64,000 nt of DNA from an uncultured Roseburia sp. (GTDB lineage Bacteria; Bacillota; Clostridia; Lachnospirales; Lachnospiraceae), in contig CAMWKH010000005.1 of NCBI GenBank assembly GCA_947174805.1, positions 1 through 64,000 on the forward strand. The letters are read 5' to 3'. Positions 46,961 through 56,162 of this stretch are shown in pieces; position 1 is the first letter of the stretch, and each line of letters opens with the position of its first letter. A program made the translations under genes and the position numbers. The notes beneath the pieces are model-generated. The model had not been told where the DNA came from and made no database searches. It was given only the letters and a program-made list of their open reading frames with translations.

Positions 46961-47152
46961 TTAAATCCTACAATCTATGTTGCTCCCAAGGTGAGGTGTA
47001 ACGGAATTTTCCATAGCAGATGCATCCAAAATCTCCACCATGCCTTCTCCTAACGTCTCTGTTAAATCTAAACTCTTGCTGAGCATTAACACTCCTACAT
47101 CATTCTGTGTTTTTGTTTGAGCTAATGCTGTTGATAAACTGGCTATGTCCAA
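46961..47152 (-). CDS. YjfB-family putative motility protein
   Basis: 63-residue protein starting at a TTG (47152) 8 nt after GGAGGGGG; longer frames upstream have no site. The sequence begins DIASLSTALAQTKTQNDVGVLML and ends HLGSNIDCRI, matching the small YjfB family, which is associated with flagellar or swimming genes in Firmicutes. No other motility gene is in the window. It has its own promoter and terminator, so it forms a monocistronic unit. Confidence 0.8.
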   Translation of the reverse strand: MDIASLSTALAQTKTQNDVGVLMLSKSLDLTETLGEGMVEILDASAMENSVTPHLGSNIDCRI

Positions 47153-47224
47153 TGGAAGCACCCCCTCCGTCACGAAAGAAACTTGGTTAATAGTTTCATC
47201 TATGTGATTTGTTTTGTTATATGA

Positions 47225-47253
47225 ATTATACAACAGTTTCCAAAAAAATGCAA
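47225..47253 (-). promoter_or_regulatory. Promoter of the YjfB-like gene
   Basis: Minus-strand TTGCAT, 17-nt spacer, TATAAT. It lies immediately after the GH127 stop codon, with no terminator in between. Confidence 0.75.
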
Positions 47254-47256
47254 TAC

Positions 47257-49200
47257 CTAATTCAAATATTTTACCCACACTGCCATTTCCCCAGTTTTCC
47301 GGTTTCCCCAATGGCAGTAGGGCACAAATTTCATCCGGGTATCTTCTAAGGCAACAGGGGCCAGGCGGTAAAGGCTCTCATTTTCCCAGTCCCCCTTCAC
47401 AATACGTTTCCCAGAAGCGGTAATTTCCGTCACGCCTCCCAGCAAATCTTCCCGGAAATTTTCCGTAAGCCCTGCTTTTACATCCACAAAAATACCCGAA
47501 AGATTTTCTCCGTTATCCGCTTCCTCCAGACAATATACCAAAGGCCCTTTCACCACGGCTGTTTTCCCTGCGTCCGCCCGCACATTAGGATTTGCATAGA
47601 CAAAATGGGCCTCCATAGTAAACTCCATGGTAATCACCTGATGGTTCCAGCTTTCATGAAAATGTGCGTATCCCCTTTTTATCTCAGGCGCCGCCGTTTT
47701 TCCATCCAGGGTAAATACGGGATTTTTTGCATATTTTGGCATGCGGATAAAGATACTTCCCTCCGCCGTTTCATTTGCGGAAACCGCAAATCTTACTCTC
47801 CCCTCCCAAGGCATGGCGCTCTCCATTTTTAGATTCACTTTTTTTCCTTTAAACTCCGTGGAAATATCTGCCCCGGCTAAAAGATTTATGAAAAGGGAAT
47901 CCTCCCCCGTAAAACAGATATACTCCCCCAGGGATGCCAGAGTCCTTGCAATATTGGGAGGGCAGCAGGCGCAGCCGAACCACTTCTGGCGCACAGGTTT
48001 CACATGCTCCATAGACGTTTTTTCCATACAGGCATTTGGCCACACTTCCAAGGGATTCACATAAAAAAAGCTTTTTCCGTCCATGGCAATTCCCGCCAAA
48101 ACCGTATTTATAAGGGCAGTCTCCATGGTTTCAATATATTTGGCATCCCCGGTAATCTGAGCCATCCTCCGGCAGAACAGGGCCAGACCGATGGAGGCGC
48201 AGCTCTCCGCATAGTTGCTGGCATTGGGCAGGTCGTAGTCCGTGGTAAAACGCTCTAAAATACCGGAACTTCCGATTCCTCCGGTGATATACATCCGCTT
48301 CTCCACGATATTTTTGTACAGAGTCTCACAGGCGTCAAAGAGACTTTTATCCTGAAAGGCAAAGGCCAAATCCGCCATAGCACAGTAGAGATATACCCCC
48401 CGGACAGCATGTCCCTCCGCCGTTTTCTGCTGCCGCACCGGGAGATGGGACTGGCCGTAAGGGGGATGGTAAGGATTTGCATCATGCCATACGTCCACAT
48501 ACCAGTCTCTTTCGCTCTCCTCCTCCAAATAGTTGGGTTTTGTGCCTCTGCGTTCCACAAAGTCTTTTGCCATGGAAAGATATTTTTCTTCCCCTGTAAC
48601 CTCGTAAAGTTTTACCAGGGCAAGCTCAATCTCCTCATGGCCCGGCACCGCATTTTCATATTTTTCCCTGTGGAATACCTCGCAGATTAAATCAGCCGTT
48701 CTCTTCATAATATTTAAAAACGCATCTTTACCTGTGACTTTATAATACGCCACGGCAGCTTCTATCATATGTCCTGCGGTATAAAGCTCATGGCCTTCTT
48801 TTAAATTGCAAAACTGCCTCCCCGGCTCTAAAATTGTAAAATAAGTATCCAGATACCCGTTCTCCTCCTGGGCTTTTCCAATCAAGCCGATTGCTTCGTC
48901 CGCCAGCTTTTCCAACTCTTCATTTTTCTCATAGGAAAGGGAATAGGCAGCTGCCTCCAGCCATTTTGCCAAATCCGTATCCTGAAATACAAAACCTTCA
49001 AATGTCCCTTCTTCCAAACCTGCTGCCACTTTAAAATTGGCAATGCAGTGGCTTTTCTCCGCATCTTTTACTTCATCATTCAGCGCACTCCACTGGTAGG
49101 GGATTATCTCTTTTGTCACCAGAGAGATATATTTGCCCCAGAAACTGTCATTTACCCCGATTTTGTTCAAACAAATTGTCTGTAGTTTTTTCTTCTCCAT
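47257..49200 (-). CDS. GH127 beta-L-arabinofuranosidase
   Basis: Cytoplasmic zinc-dependent retaining enzyme like Bifidobacterium HypBA1, releasing beta-L-arabinofuranose from hydroxyproline-linked plant glycans. Metal and catalytic residues visible are Glu332 and Cys334 in NYAESCAS, and Cys410, Cys412 and Cys413 in WFGCACCPP, one of the latter being the nucleophile. The 647-residue length fits. The ATG at 49200 follows GGGAG; an in-frame ATG seven codons earlier has no site. It is divergent from the GH27 gene. No transporter is adjacent, so oligosaccharides probably enter through other systems such as the importer at 16.8-20.2 kb. Confidence 0.92.
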   Translation of the reverse strand: MEKKKLQTICLNKIGVNDSFWGKYISLVTKEIIPYQWSALNDEVKDAEKSHCIANFKVAAGLEEGTFEGFVFQDTDLAKWLEAAAYSLSYEKNEELEKLADEAIGLIGKAQEENGYLDTYFTILEPGRQFCNLKEGHELYTAGHMIEAAVAYYKVTGKDAFLNIMKRTADLICEVFHREKYENAVPGHEEIELALVKLYEVTGEEKYLSMAKDFVERRGTKPNYLEEESERDWYVDVWHDANPYHPPYGQSHLPVRQQKTAEGHAVRGVYLYCAMADLAFAFQDKSLFDACETLYKNIVEKRMYITGGIGSSGILERFTTDYDLPNASNYAESCASIGLALFCRRMAQITGDAKYIETMETALINTVLAGIAMDGKSFFYVNPLEVWPNACMEKTSMEHVKPVRQKWFGCACCPPNIARTLASLGEYICFTGEDSLFINLLAGADISTEFKGKKVNLKMESAMPWEGRVRFAVSANETAEGSIFIRMPKYAKNPVFTLDGKTAAPEIKRGYAHFHESWNHQVITMEFTMEAHFVYANPNVRADAGKTAVVKGPLVYCLEEADNGENLSGIFVDVKAGLTENFREDLLGGVTEITASGKRIVKGDWENESLYRLAPVALEDTRMKFVPYCHWGNRKTGEMAVWVKYLN

Positions 49201-49273
49201 TTGTAAAATCTCCCATATCATTTATTTTTGTAATGAAAAATACCGTATATTCCGGCTGATTCACTCTACTCAC

Positions 49274-49302
49274 ATTGTAAAATCCTATTATGTGTAAGTC
49301 AA
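49274..49302 (-). promoter_or_regulatory. Promoter of GH127
   Basis: Minus-strand TTGACT, 17-nt spacer, TACAAT. Confidence 0.8.
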
Positions 49303-49341
49303 TAGAATTTGCTCTCTGCTGCTGATTTTTTCACCCTATCC

Positions 49342-49350
49342 TGTTATAAT
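49342..49350 (+). promoter_or_regulatory. Extended -10 promoter of GH27
   Basis: TGTTATAAT (TGnTATAAT) 32 bp upstream of the start, without a good -35 box, which suggests an activator-dependent or weak promoter. Confidence 0.55.
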
Positions 49351-49382
49351 ATTCTTAACAAAAAACAGAAAGGATGATTCCC

Positions 49383-50687
49383 ATGAATAAAAACAAATTT
49401 GCCCCCACCCCTCCTATGGGATGGAACAGTTTCGACTACTATGACACCACGGTAAATGAGGCTCAGGTTTGCGCCAATGCAGATTACATGGCCGCCCACT
49501 TAAAGGATTACGGCTGGGAATATATCGTCGTGGATATCCAGTGGTACGCCAAAGGCGCCGGAAGCCGACGGGAGGAATACCAGTATATTCCTTTTTCAGA
49601 ACTTCACATGGACCAATACTCCAGGCTTCTTCCCGATGAAAACCGGTTCCCCTCCTCCAAAGACGGCGCAGGTTTTAAACCTCTTGCCGATTATATCCAC
49701 AGCCTTGGGCTGAAATTCGGCATCCACATGATGCGGGGCGTCCCAAGGGCTGCAGCCCACAGCCACTGCAGGGTAATGGGCACTGACTTAACCGCAGACG
49801 AAATCGCAGACCCCTATTCCATCAGCCGCTGGAACCCGGATATGTACGGCGTAAAAAACACTCCCCAGGGGCAGCTTTACTATGATTCTCTGCTGGAACT
49901 TTACGCCTCCTGGGGAGTGGATTTTATCAAATGTGACGATATCTGCAACACGAATATGTACCCCCATAATCCTTATTCCGCCAGGCACGAAATAGAAATG
50001 CTCCACAAAGCCATAGAGAAAACAGGACGGTCCATTGTACTCTCCCTCTCCCCCGGCCCGGCTCTTATCCAGGAGGCGTGGCACTATGAAACTTACGCCA
50101 ATATGTGGCGGATTACCGATGATTTCTGGGATAACTGGGATTTATTAAAAGACATGTTCCATCGCTGCGAACTGTGGCAGGACCATGTAAAGCCCGGCTG
50201 CTACCCGGACTGCGACATGCTGCCTTTGGGACATATCGGCCATGGATTTAAAGACGACCGTGAAACGAATTTTACCAGAGAAGAACAGCGCTCTATGATG
50301 ACACTGTGGTGCCTTTTCGGCTCTCCTTTAATGCTGGGGGCTGAAATGACCCTGCTGGACGACTGGACCCTTTCCCTTCTCACCAACCGAAAAGTTTTAG
50401 ACATGCTGACCCCCTGGTGCCGCCCCCATCTTTTAAAATCGGAGGAAGATTGTGTTATCTGGACTGCCTGGAATGAAAAGACAAATTCCAGGTACCTTGC
50501 CCTTTTTAATTTAAAAGACCAGGAGGATATGATTTCCTGTGACCTTAATACAGCAGGGGAAGAATTTGAAAATAGTTCTCTGACAGAGCTTTGGACAGGG
50601 GAGCAGGCCGCATTCCAGAACGGAAAATTGGCCTGCTCCCTAAAAGCCCACGGCTGTAAAGTGTTTGGTTGTTTCACGCTTCCCTAA
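49383..50687 (+). CDS. GH27 alpha-galactosidase / beta-L-arabinopyranosidase
   Basis: Clan D glycosidase with N-terminal TPPMGWNSFD, catalytic nucleophile Asp185 in VDFIKCDDI and the likely acid/base Asp in MWRITDDFWDNW near 248. No signal peptide, so cytoplasmic. The ATG at 49383 has AAAGGA 8 nt upstream; the ATG three codons earlier overlaps it. GH27 covers alpha-galactosidase and beta-L-arabinopyranosidase activities; the arabinose-rich neighbourhood favours the second, but the sequence alone does not decide. Confidence 0.9.
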   Translation: MNKNKFAPTPPMGWNSFDYYDTTVNEAQVCANADYMAAHLKDYGWEYIVVDIQWYAKGAGSRREEYQYIPFSELHMDQYSRLLPDENRFPSSKDGAGFKPLADYIHSLGLKFGIHMMRGVPRAAAHSHCRVMGTDLTADEIADPYSISRWNPDMYGVKNTPQGQLYYDSLLELYASWGVDFIKCDDICNTNMYPHNPYSARHEIEMLHKAIEKTGRSIVLSLSPGPALIQEAWHYETYANMWRITDDFWDNWDLLKDMFHRCELWQDHVKPGCYPDCDMLPLGHIGHGFKDDRETNFTREEQRSMMTLWCLFGSPLMLGAEMTLLDDWTLSLLTNRKVLDMLTPWCRPHLLKSEEDCVIWTAWNEKTNSRYLALFNLKDQEDMISCDLNTAGEEFENSSLTELWTGEQAAFQNGKLACSLKAHGCKVFGCFTLP

Positions 50688-50760
50688 AATCAGTACCGGG
50701 GTACAGATTCCTAAGGGGAGCAGAGTAAAATATCATGTAGGTTCCTTTTACACCGACATC

Positions 50761-51711
50761 TTAATCATAGGAAAATACCGGCCTGTCATTCTCGTCCCAC
50801 CGCACTTTCATTAAATGGGCATGGCGGTTTGGATTGTAAAGGGGATTCCCCTCTATTTTAGCCTCTAACCTGGCATGGTACACCATAATGTCATTGCCGT
50901 CCTCATCCACGGTAAAGGAATTGTGCCCCGGCCCATAGACTCCTTTCGACTCATCTGTCCTTAACACGGGATAGCGGTCTTTTTTCCAGGAAAGAGGGTC
51001 TAATAAATCTGCACCGCTCTTTGCCGAGAGCATACCGATACAGTAATCCGCACCTGTCTCGCTGGCGGAAAAAGTAAGGTATATATTGTCTCCCCGGCGG
51101 ATAATCCCCGGCCCTTCATTCACCCAAAATCCCACTCTCTCCCAGTCGTAATCCGGGGTAGTCAAAAGCACCTGAACTGTCTTTAATGTGTAGGGATTTT
51201 CCAACTCCGCTATGTAAAGATTGGAAATCTGCTTGCCCACTCCCACTTTTTCCGCCCATACATAATAAAGCCTTCCTTTATCCTCAAACACAGTGCCGTC
51301 CAGGGAAAATGCCTCGAAGGAAAACTCATCCTCTAAAGCCCGCTGCATCTTACCTTTCTCCACCCAGGCATCTTCGATTGGGTCTTGTCCCTGACATTCC
51401 AACACATAGGGGCGGATTTCCCACACATCATCCTTTTCCCCCCCTGCATAGTAGATATACCATTTGCCCATGACATAGTGGAGTTCCGGCGCCCAGATGT
51501 GCTCACTCATAGGCCCGCTCTCATGTTTGTTCCAAATCGTCACTTCCTCCGCATCCGGCAGTTCAGAAAGGCTCTTGGCCCGGCGCAGTACGATTTTATC
51601 ATATTCCGGGACAGATGCGGTGAAATAATACCACCCGTCTGTGTGGCGGTAAACATAGGGATCTGCACGCTGCAAAATCCAAGGTTCGTTGTACTTTAAT
51701 GTTTTGTCCAT
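50761..51711 (-). CDS. Cytoplasmic GH43 arabinofuranosidase/arabinanase
   Basis: Single-domain five-bladed-propeller glycosidase of 316 residues with no signal peptide. Catalytic Asp lies in QRADPYVYRHTDGWYYFTAS, the middle Asp in FSLDGTVFED and acid Glu in FWVNEGPGII. It ends with the typical GPGHNSFTVDEDG and RHAHLMKVRW segments, as in exo-acting GH43 arabinanases. It is convergent with GH27 across a 73-bp gap where no clear terminator was seen. Probably trims imported arabino-oligosaccharides. Confidence 0.9.
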   Translation of the reverse strand: MDKTLKYNEPWILQRADPYVYRHTDGWYYFTASVPEYDKIVLRRAKSLSELPDAEEVTIWNKHESGPMSEHIWAPELHYVMGKWYIYYAGGEKDDVWEIRPYVLECQGQDPIEDAWVEKGKMQRALEDEFSFEAFSLDGTVFEDKGRLYYVWAEKVGVGKQISNLYIAELENPYTLKTVQVLLTTPDYDWERVGFWVNEGPGIIRRGDNIYLTFSASETGADYCIGMLSAKSGADLLDPLSWKKDRYPVLRTDESKGVYGPGHNSFTVDEDGNDIMVYHARLEAKIEGNPLYNPNRHAHLMKVRWDENDRPVFSYD

Positions 51712-51764
51712 GTCTCATTCCTACTTTACTGATTTTTATTTTAAAATATTTTAATTCTGTCTAA

Positions 51765-51793
51765 ATTATAAATGGAAATGAATATTTTGGCAA
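51765..51793 (-). promoter_or_regulatory. Promoter of the cytoplasmic GH43
   Basis: Minus-strand TTGCCA, 17-nt spacer, TATAAT. Confidence 0.8.
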
Positions 51794-51818
51794 CCTCTTT
51801 ATAAAAAAATTAGATTCG

Positions 51819-52598
51819 TTAGATTTCTTTCGCCTGTTTCGCATGATCTATCAAAATTTCCTGGATTCCCGGAAGCTCCCCAAGGCCTTTTAAGACACAC
51901 CGCACCTCATAGCCTTCCTGGACAAATCTTGTATGCCAGGAATCCTCCGACTTCCCTGACAAATCATTTTTTGCGTGGTCCCCCGCCACTATCATAAAGG
52001 GCGCAAGACATACACGGGTGTATTCTCCCTGCTTTAACAGGCGGAATATAGAGTTGAGGCTGGGGTAAGCTTCCACTGTGCCCAGGAACATATTTTTGTA
52101 TCCCATGTCTTTCATCTCATAGTCTAAAGCCGCATAAATGGCGTTGGCATAATGGGTTGTTCCGTGTCCCATTAAAACCAGCGCCTCCTTCTCCCTTAAG
52201 TCTCTATATTCCTCTGCCACAGCCTGTATCACCCCCCGGTTATCCTCCCCGGTGGAAAGCAGCGCATCCCCAATCTTAAGGGAAGAAAACCAAGCCCTGC
52301 AGGCTTTGGCATCCTCTATCATTTTATCGTTCTCCACCCCGTTTATCACATGGGTGGGCTGGATAACCACATCTTCTACGCCATCCCCCCGCATCCTTTC
52401 CAGAGCCCTGCGCACCGTCATTACAGAAAGCCCCTCCTGCTCTTTCAGTTTTCGGATTATCATACCGCTGGTAAATGCCCGGTAAACGCTGTAATCAGGA
52501 AAGGTTTCCTCTATACGCCTCTCTATGGCTTCAATGGTCAATCTCCTTGTATCCTGGTGCGTAGTTCCAAAACTTACCACCAAAATTCCTTTTTTCAT
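51819..52598 (-). CDS. cbiK: Anaerobic cobalt chelatase CbiK
   Basis: Sirohydrochlorin cobaltochelatase of the oxygen-independent cobalamin pathway. The metal-binding His145 in LMGHGTTHYAN and His208 in VAGDHAKND are both present, the first at the same number as in the Salmonella enzyme. It begins ILVVSFGTTHQDTR. No signal peptide, so cytoplasmic. A GGGGGAA site precedes the ATG. It stands alone here; other cobalamin genes must lie elsewhere, and no cobalamin riboswitch was recognised upstream. It may serve cobalamin or sirohaem supply. Confidence 0.93.
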   Translation of the reverse strand: MKKGILVVSFGTTHQDTRRLTIEAIERRIEETFPDYSVYRAFTSGMIIRKLKEQEGLSVMTVRRALERMRGDGVEDVVIQPTHVINGVENDKMIEDAKACRAWFSSLKIGDALLSTGEDNRGVIQAVAEEYRDLREKEALVLMGHGTTHYANAIYAALDYEMKDMGYKNMFLGTVEAYPSLNSIFRLLKQGEYTRVCLAPFMIVAGDHAKNDLSGKSEDSWHTRFVQEGYEVRCVLKGLGELPGIQEILIDHAKQAKEI

Positions 52599-52625
52599 GG
52601 ATATTCCCCCATAAGTTTATCAAAT

Positions 52626-52654
52626 ATTATACTGCTCCTGTAAAGAGTCAACAA
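52626..52654 (-). promoter_or_regulatory. Candidate promoter of cbiK
   Basis: Minus-strand TTGTTG, 17-nt spacer, TATAAT, 28 bp from the start. Good -10 box, poor -35 box. Confidence 0.5.
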
Positions 52655-52721
52655 TATGGATTATAACATGATGAAATTCATTTTACAAGCAAGCCATATT
52701 TTGTCCAAAACCTGTGTATTC

Positions 52722-52750
52722 TTGACATAAAATGAAAAATTTACTATTAT
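52722..52750 (+). promoter_or_regulatory. Promoter of the hybrid histidine kinase operon
   Basis: TTGACA, 17-nt spacer, TATTAT. The 90-nt leader can form GAAACC/GGTTTC and CAGG/CCTG stems; the ribosome site before the start is weak (TGGTGG). Confidence 0.8.
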
Positions 52751-52848
52751 AAGTATATAGCAATATGAAAACAGAAACCATGGACAGTACCTGCTCCTTC
52801 AGGTTTCTTGCCTGTGGGAATAAAAGATTCAGACTGGTGGCTTAATAT

Positions 52849-55695
52849 ATGTTTACCTTTATCATTACATTGGAGTTTTTTAGTATTGGGCTGATTTTAA
52901 CCGCCCTGCTTCTTCTGCTCAATGGAGACGGAGCCCACGAACAAAAATTGTTAATTTTCTGTATGTGCAGTTCACTGATACAGAATGTAGGATATCTATT
53001 GGAGCTGACTTCTCCCACAGTGGAAGCCGCCTTGATAGCGGTTACAGTGGAAAATGTCGGCTCTGCTTTTGTGGCACTGTGCTATTGCTGGTTTATCTAC
53101 AACTATTGTTATGCTGTTCCGCCAAAAACACTTTTAAGATTTCTTGGGGTCCTGAATATCTTCTTTTTTCCCACGATAATTTTTAACTGGAACGGACTAT
53201 TTTATCAGGACATCCAGTGGATGGCTGCGGCGGAAGGTTTTCACTATATCCGTATCACTTATGGCCCGCTGTACACGGTTTTTATGATCAGCCGCGTGGT
53301 CATTCCCTTTGCCCTTTGCATATACACCCTGAGCCGCGCCATATACCTGCGCTCGGACCAGGAGGTCAACCGTCAGTACTGGACGATTCTTGTCATCTCC
53401 ACTTTGCCTGTATTCATTCTGGCAGCATATGTATTTAAATTAACAAATATTTATGATCTCACCCCTATGACCCTGGGCATCTGCATGTCCATAGTGGTGA
53501 TTTTAGTGTGGAGCCGGCGAAACTATGATTTCCGCCATCTGGCCGCAGAAAAAGTCCTGGAAAGTTTAGGGGACGGGGTCATCGCACTGGACGACCATGA
53601 CCGGCTGGTAAGTTACAACAAGGCGGCTGCTAAAATTTTTACCCATCTGCCCTCCCATAAACTGGGAGAAAATATTCGGGTACTGGAGGATTTCCGGGAG
53701 GAAATGCTTGAAAAAGATGCGCCTCAGCGCTTTTCCCTCAACGACCGCCAATATGAAAGCCACAGTAAGCTGATAACAGATGAATACGACCGGAAGCAGG
53801 GCTGTGTAATTTTGATTTTAGACACCACGGATACCATAGCCTACATAAACGAAATTAAACGTGTGCGGCACCAGGCGGAAAAAGCCAGCATTGCCAAAAG
53901 TGAGTTTCTGGCAAATATGTCCCACGAAATCCGCACCCCTATGAATGCAATCATCGGGTTGAATGACATAATTATGGAAAAATCCAGTGATTCCCAGATT
54001 TATGACCACGCCAAAGATGTGCAGTCGGCGGCCAAAAACCTATTGACCATTATCAATGACATTTTGGATTTATCCAAGGTAGAGGCAGGAAAAATGGAAC
54101 TTGTGCCCACAAATTACCATTTAAAAACACTGGTAAACGAGGTGGCGGGCATGATGGATATGGCGGCCTCCCAGCGGGGACTGATTTTGAAATGTGAATG
54201 CGATGACACCCTTCCATGCTGCTACTGGGGTGATGAGGGACGAATCAAACAGATACTGATAAATATTTTAAACAATGCCATCAAATTTACCAAAAAAGGA
54301 TATGTCCATGCCAGCGTTACCGGAGCCCCCGGTAAAAATCAGGATGAGGAGTTCATCACCTTCCGTGTGCAGGACAGCGGATGCGGAATACAGGAAAAAG
54401 ACCTTGAAAAAATTTTCGAGGACTTTAAACAGGTGGATTCCAAGCGCAACCGAAGTGTTGAGGGCACCGGCCTGGGCCTGGCTATCGTCCGGCATTTAGT
54501 GGAACTAATGGACGGAAATATCTCCGTGGAAAGCGTCTACGGCAAGGGAACTGTGTTTAAAATCACGATTCCCCAAAAGATTGCAGACAGGCGTCCCATT
54601 TCCCAGATGCCCTGCCTCCCTGCAAAAACCCAGGATTTTATTGAAACTTTTACCGCCCCTGACGTAAAAGTGCTTGTTGTGGATGACAATGTCATTAACC
54701 GGAAAGTTGCCCGGGGCTTTTTGCAGGGCTACTGTTTTGATTTAACGGAAGCCGAAAGCGGGCCTCAGGCTATTGAACTGGTACGTCAGACCCAGTATGA
54801 CATTATATTTATGGATCACATGATGCCCATGATGGACGGCATTGAGGCGGTGGAAATTATCCGCAGGGATTGTGGAGAAAACGGGACGTCCCCCACGATT
54901 GTGGCATTGACCGCCAACGCTATGGAAGGGATGCGGGAGCGCTTTTTAGACTGCGGTTTTCAAGATTTTATCCCAAAACCCCTGGAAAGAAAGGCATTAA
55001 ATCATCTTCTGCTGCGCTGGATACCAAAGGAACGCCGGCAGCCTGGAGATACCGCCAGTAATTCTCCCCCCTTAAATCCCCACAGCTTCCGGATTGAGGG
55101 AGTGGACTTAAAGGCGGCCATGGAGTATTTTTCCGGTGACGAAACAGGATTTATTGAATTACTGGAACTCTACTATACAGACGGCAAACGCAAAATAGGC
55201 CTCCTGCACGGATTTTCACAGTCAGACTTAACACGCTATCAGGTAGAGGTACACGGGCTGAAAAGCGTCTCAGCCAATATCGGTGCCCTGCATGTTTCCG
55301 CCCTGGCCCGTGCCCAGGAAAATGCTGCCGCACAGGGGGACACAAAATTTATTGCAGAAGAGCTGCCCAATCTCTTAGCAGAATATGAAAAACTTTTAAA
55401 CAATATCGGACAGTTTTTAACTCAACACCAAAAGAACACCATAAAAGAGGAAAAGCTTCCCTGCCCCTCCCCCCGAAAATTGCAGGAACAGGCAGATAAA
55501 GCTTTAAGCCTGCTGGAAGATTTTCAATCAAAAGAATGTGCAGAGATAGTGGAGAACATGCTGCTTTACGCCCTGCCAGATGACACAGAGGACATTCTCA
55601 GGCAGATACAAACGCAGCTTAAGCTATATGAGGATGACGAAGCCGAAGAGCTGCTGCGCCAGCTTTCAGGCAGACTTGGAAAGGAGAAATCGTGA
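52849..55695 (+). CDS. 7TM hybrid histidine kinase with REC and HPt
   Basis: Membrane sensor kinase of 948 residues. Seven hydrophobic segments (about 1-220) resemble the histidine-kinase 7TM receptor module, then a PAS domain (about 230-335). HisKA follows with phospho-acceptor His359 in FLANMSHEIRTPMN, then HATPase (NILNNAIKFT and GTGLGLAIVRHLV), a receiver domain (about 610-735, VLVVDDNVINRK with acceptor Asp in IIFMDHMMPMMDG) and an HPt domain with EVHGLKSVSANIG near 802. All phosphorelay parts are in one chain except the final receiver, probably supplied by the next gene, which overlaps by 4 bp. Ligand unknown. Confidence 0.93.
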   Translation: MFTFIITLEFFSIGLILTALLLLLNGDGAHEQKLLIFCMCSSLIQNVGYLLELTSPTVEAALIAVTVENVGSAFVALCYCWFIYNYCYAVPPKTLLRFLGVLNIFFFPTIIFNWNGLFYQDIQWMAAAEGFHYIRITYGPLYTVFMISRVVIPFALCIYTLSRAIYLRSDQEVNRQYWTILVISTLPVFILAAYVFKLTNIYDLTPMTLGICMSIVVILVWSRRNYDFRHLAAEKVLESLGDGVIALDDHDRLVSYNKAAAKIFTHLPSHKLGENIRVLEDFREEMLEKDAPQRFSLNDRQYESHSKLITDEYDRKQGCVILILDTTDTIAYINEIKRVRHQAEKASIAKSEFLANMSHEIRTPMNAIIGLNDIIMEKSSDSQIYDHAKDVQSAAKNLLTIINDILDLSKVEAGKMELVPTNYHLKTLVNEVAGMMDMAASQRGLILKCECDDTLPCCYWGDEGRIKQILINILNNAIKFTKKGYVHASVTGAPGKNQDEEFITFRVQDSGCGIQEKDLEKIFEDFKQVDSKRNRSVEGTGLGLAIVRHLVELMDGNISVESVYGKGTVFKITIPQKIADRRPISQMPCLPAKTQDFIETFTAPDVKVLVVDDNVINRKVARGFLQGYCFDLTEAESGPQAIELVRQTQYDIIFMDHMMPMMDGIEAVEIIRRDCGENGTSPTIVALTANAMEGMRERFLDCGFQDFIPKPLERKALNHLLLRWIPKERRQPGDTASNSPPLNPHSFRIEGVDLKAAMEYFSGDETGFIELLELYYTDGKRKIGLLHGFSQSDLTRYQVEVHGLKSVSANIGALHVSALARAQENAAAQGDTKFIAEELPNLLAEYEKLLNNIGQFLTQHQKNTIKEEKLPCPSPRKLQEQADKALSLLEDFQSKECAEIVENMLLYALPDDTEDILRQIQTQLKLYEDDEAEELLRQLSGRLGKEKS

Positions 55696-56120
55696 CAATG
55701 ACGCAAACAAGTGGCAATAATTCCAAAAAACGGATTCTAGCAGTGGATGATGCGGCAATCACTCTGTCCAGGATAGCGGATACCCTTCAGAATGATTATG
55801 AGGTAATTACGGCAAATTCAGGGCCCAGGGCCTTAAAATACCTGGAAAAACAGAAACCTGACCTTATCTTGTTAGACATTAAAATGTCCCCTATGGACGG
55901 ACTTAAGACCTTAAAAGAGATACGCTCTATCAAAGACCGGGCCGACATTCCGGTGATTATGCTTACCGGCATGGAGGACAAAAAGTCTGTCCTTGACTCC
56001 GCCAAACTGGGAATTTGCGATTATGTGCTGAAACCTTTCGTGGAGGATGATTTGCTGTTCCGCATCCGCCGGGTCTTTGAATCGGGGGGAAATGCTTTGG
56101 GACAGGGATTTGTTAGATAA
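55692..56120 (+). CDS. Stand-alone receiver protein
   Basis: 142-residue response regulator with only a REC domain: acidic pair in ILAVDDAAIT, phospho-acceptor Asp in LILLDIKMSPMDG near 62, Thr in VIMLTGMED and Lys in YVLKPF. No output domain. The GTG start overlaps the kinase stop and follows AAGGAG by 5 nt. CheY-like, so it probably acts by protein binding (motor, enzyme or another kinase) as the last step of the relay. Confidence 0.93.
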   Translation: MTMTQTSGNNSKKRILAVDDAAITLSRIADTLQNDYEVITANSGPRALKYLEKQKPDLILLDIKMSPMDGLKTLKEIRSIKDRADIPVIMLTGMEDKKSVLDSAKLGICDYVLKPFVEDDLLFRIRRVFESGGNALGQGFVR

Positions 56121-56128
56121 ATTTATTA

Positions 56129-56154
56129 ATGCGGAGCAGGTAACTGCTCCGCAT
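56129..56154. terminator. Bidirectional terminator
   Basis: ATGCGGAGCAG-GTAA-CTGCTCCGCAT perfect 11-bp stem between the convergent receiver gene and the 220-aa gene. U-tracts on both sides are short. Confidence 0.75.
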
Positions 56155-56162
56155 TTACAAAC

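Noticed and set aside
47153-47311. Longer form (116 aa) of the YjfB-like protein
   Set aside because: The extra residues read through the promoter and into the GH127 3' end; the family is about 60 residues and a good ribosome site precedes the TTG.
52599-52848. Cobalamin riboswitch before cbiK
   Set aside because: No B12-box-like conserved sequence and the cbiK leader is only about 20 nt.
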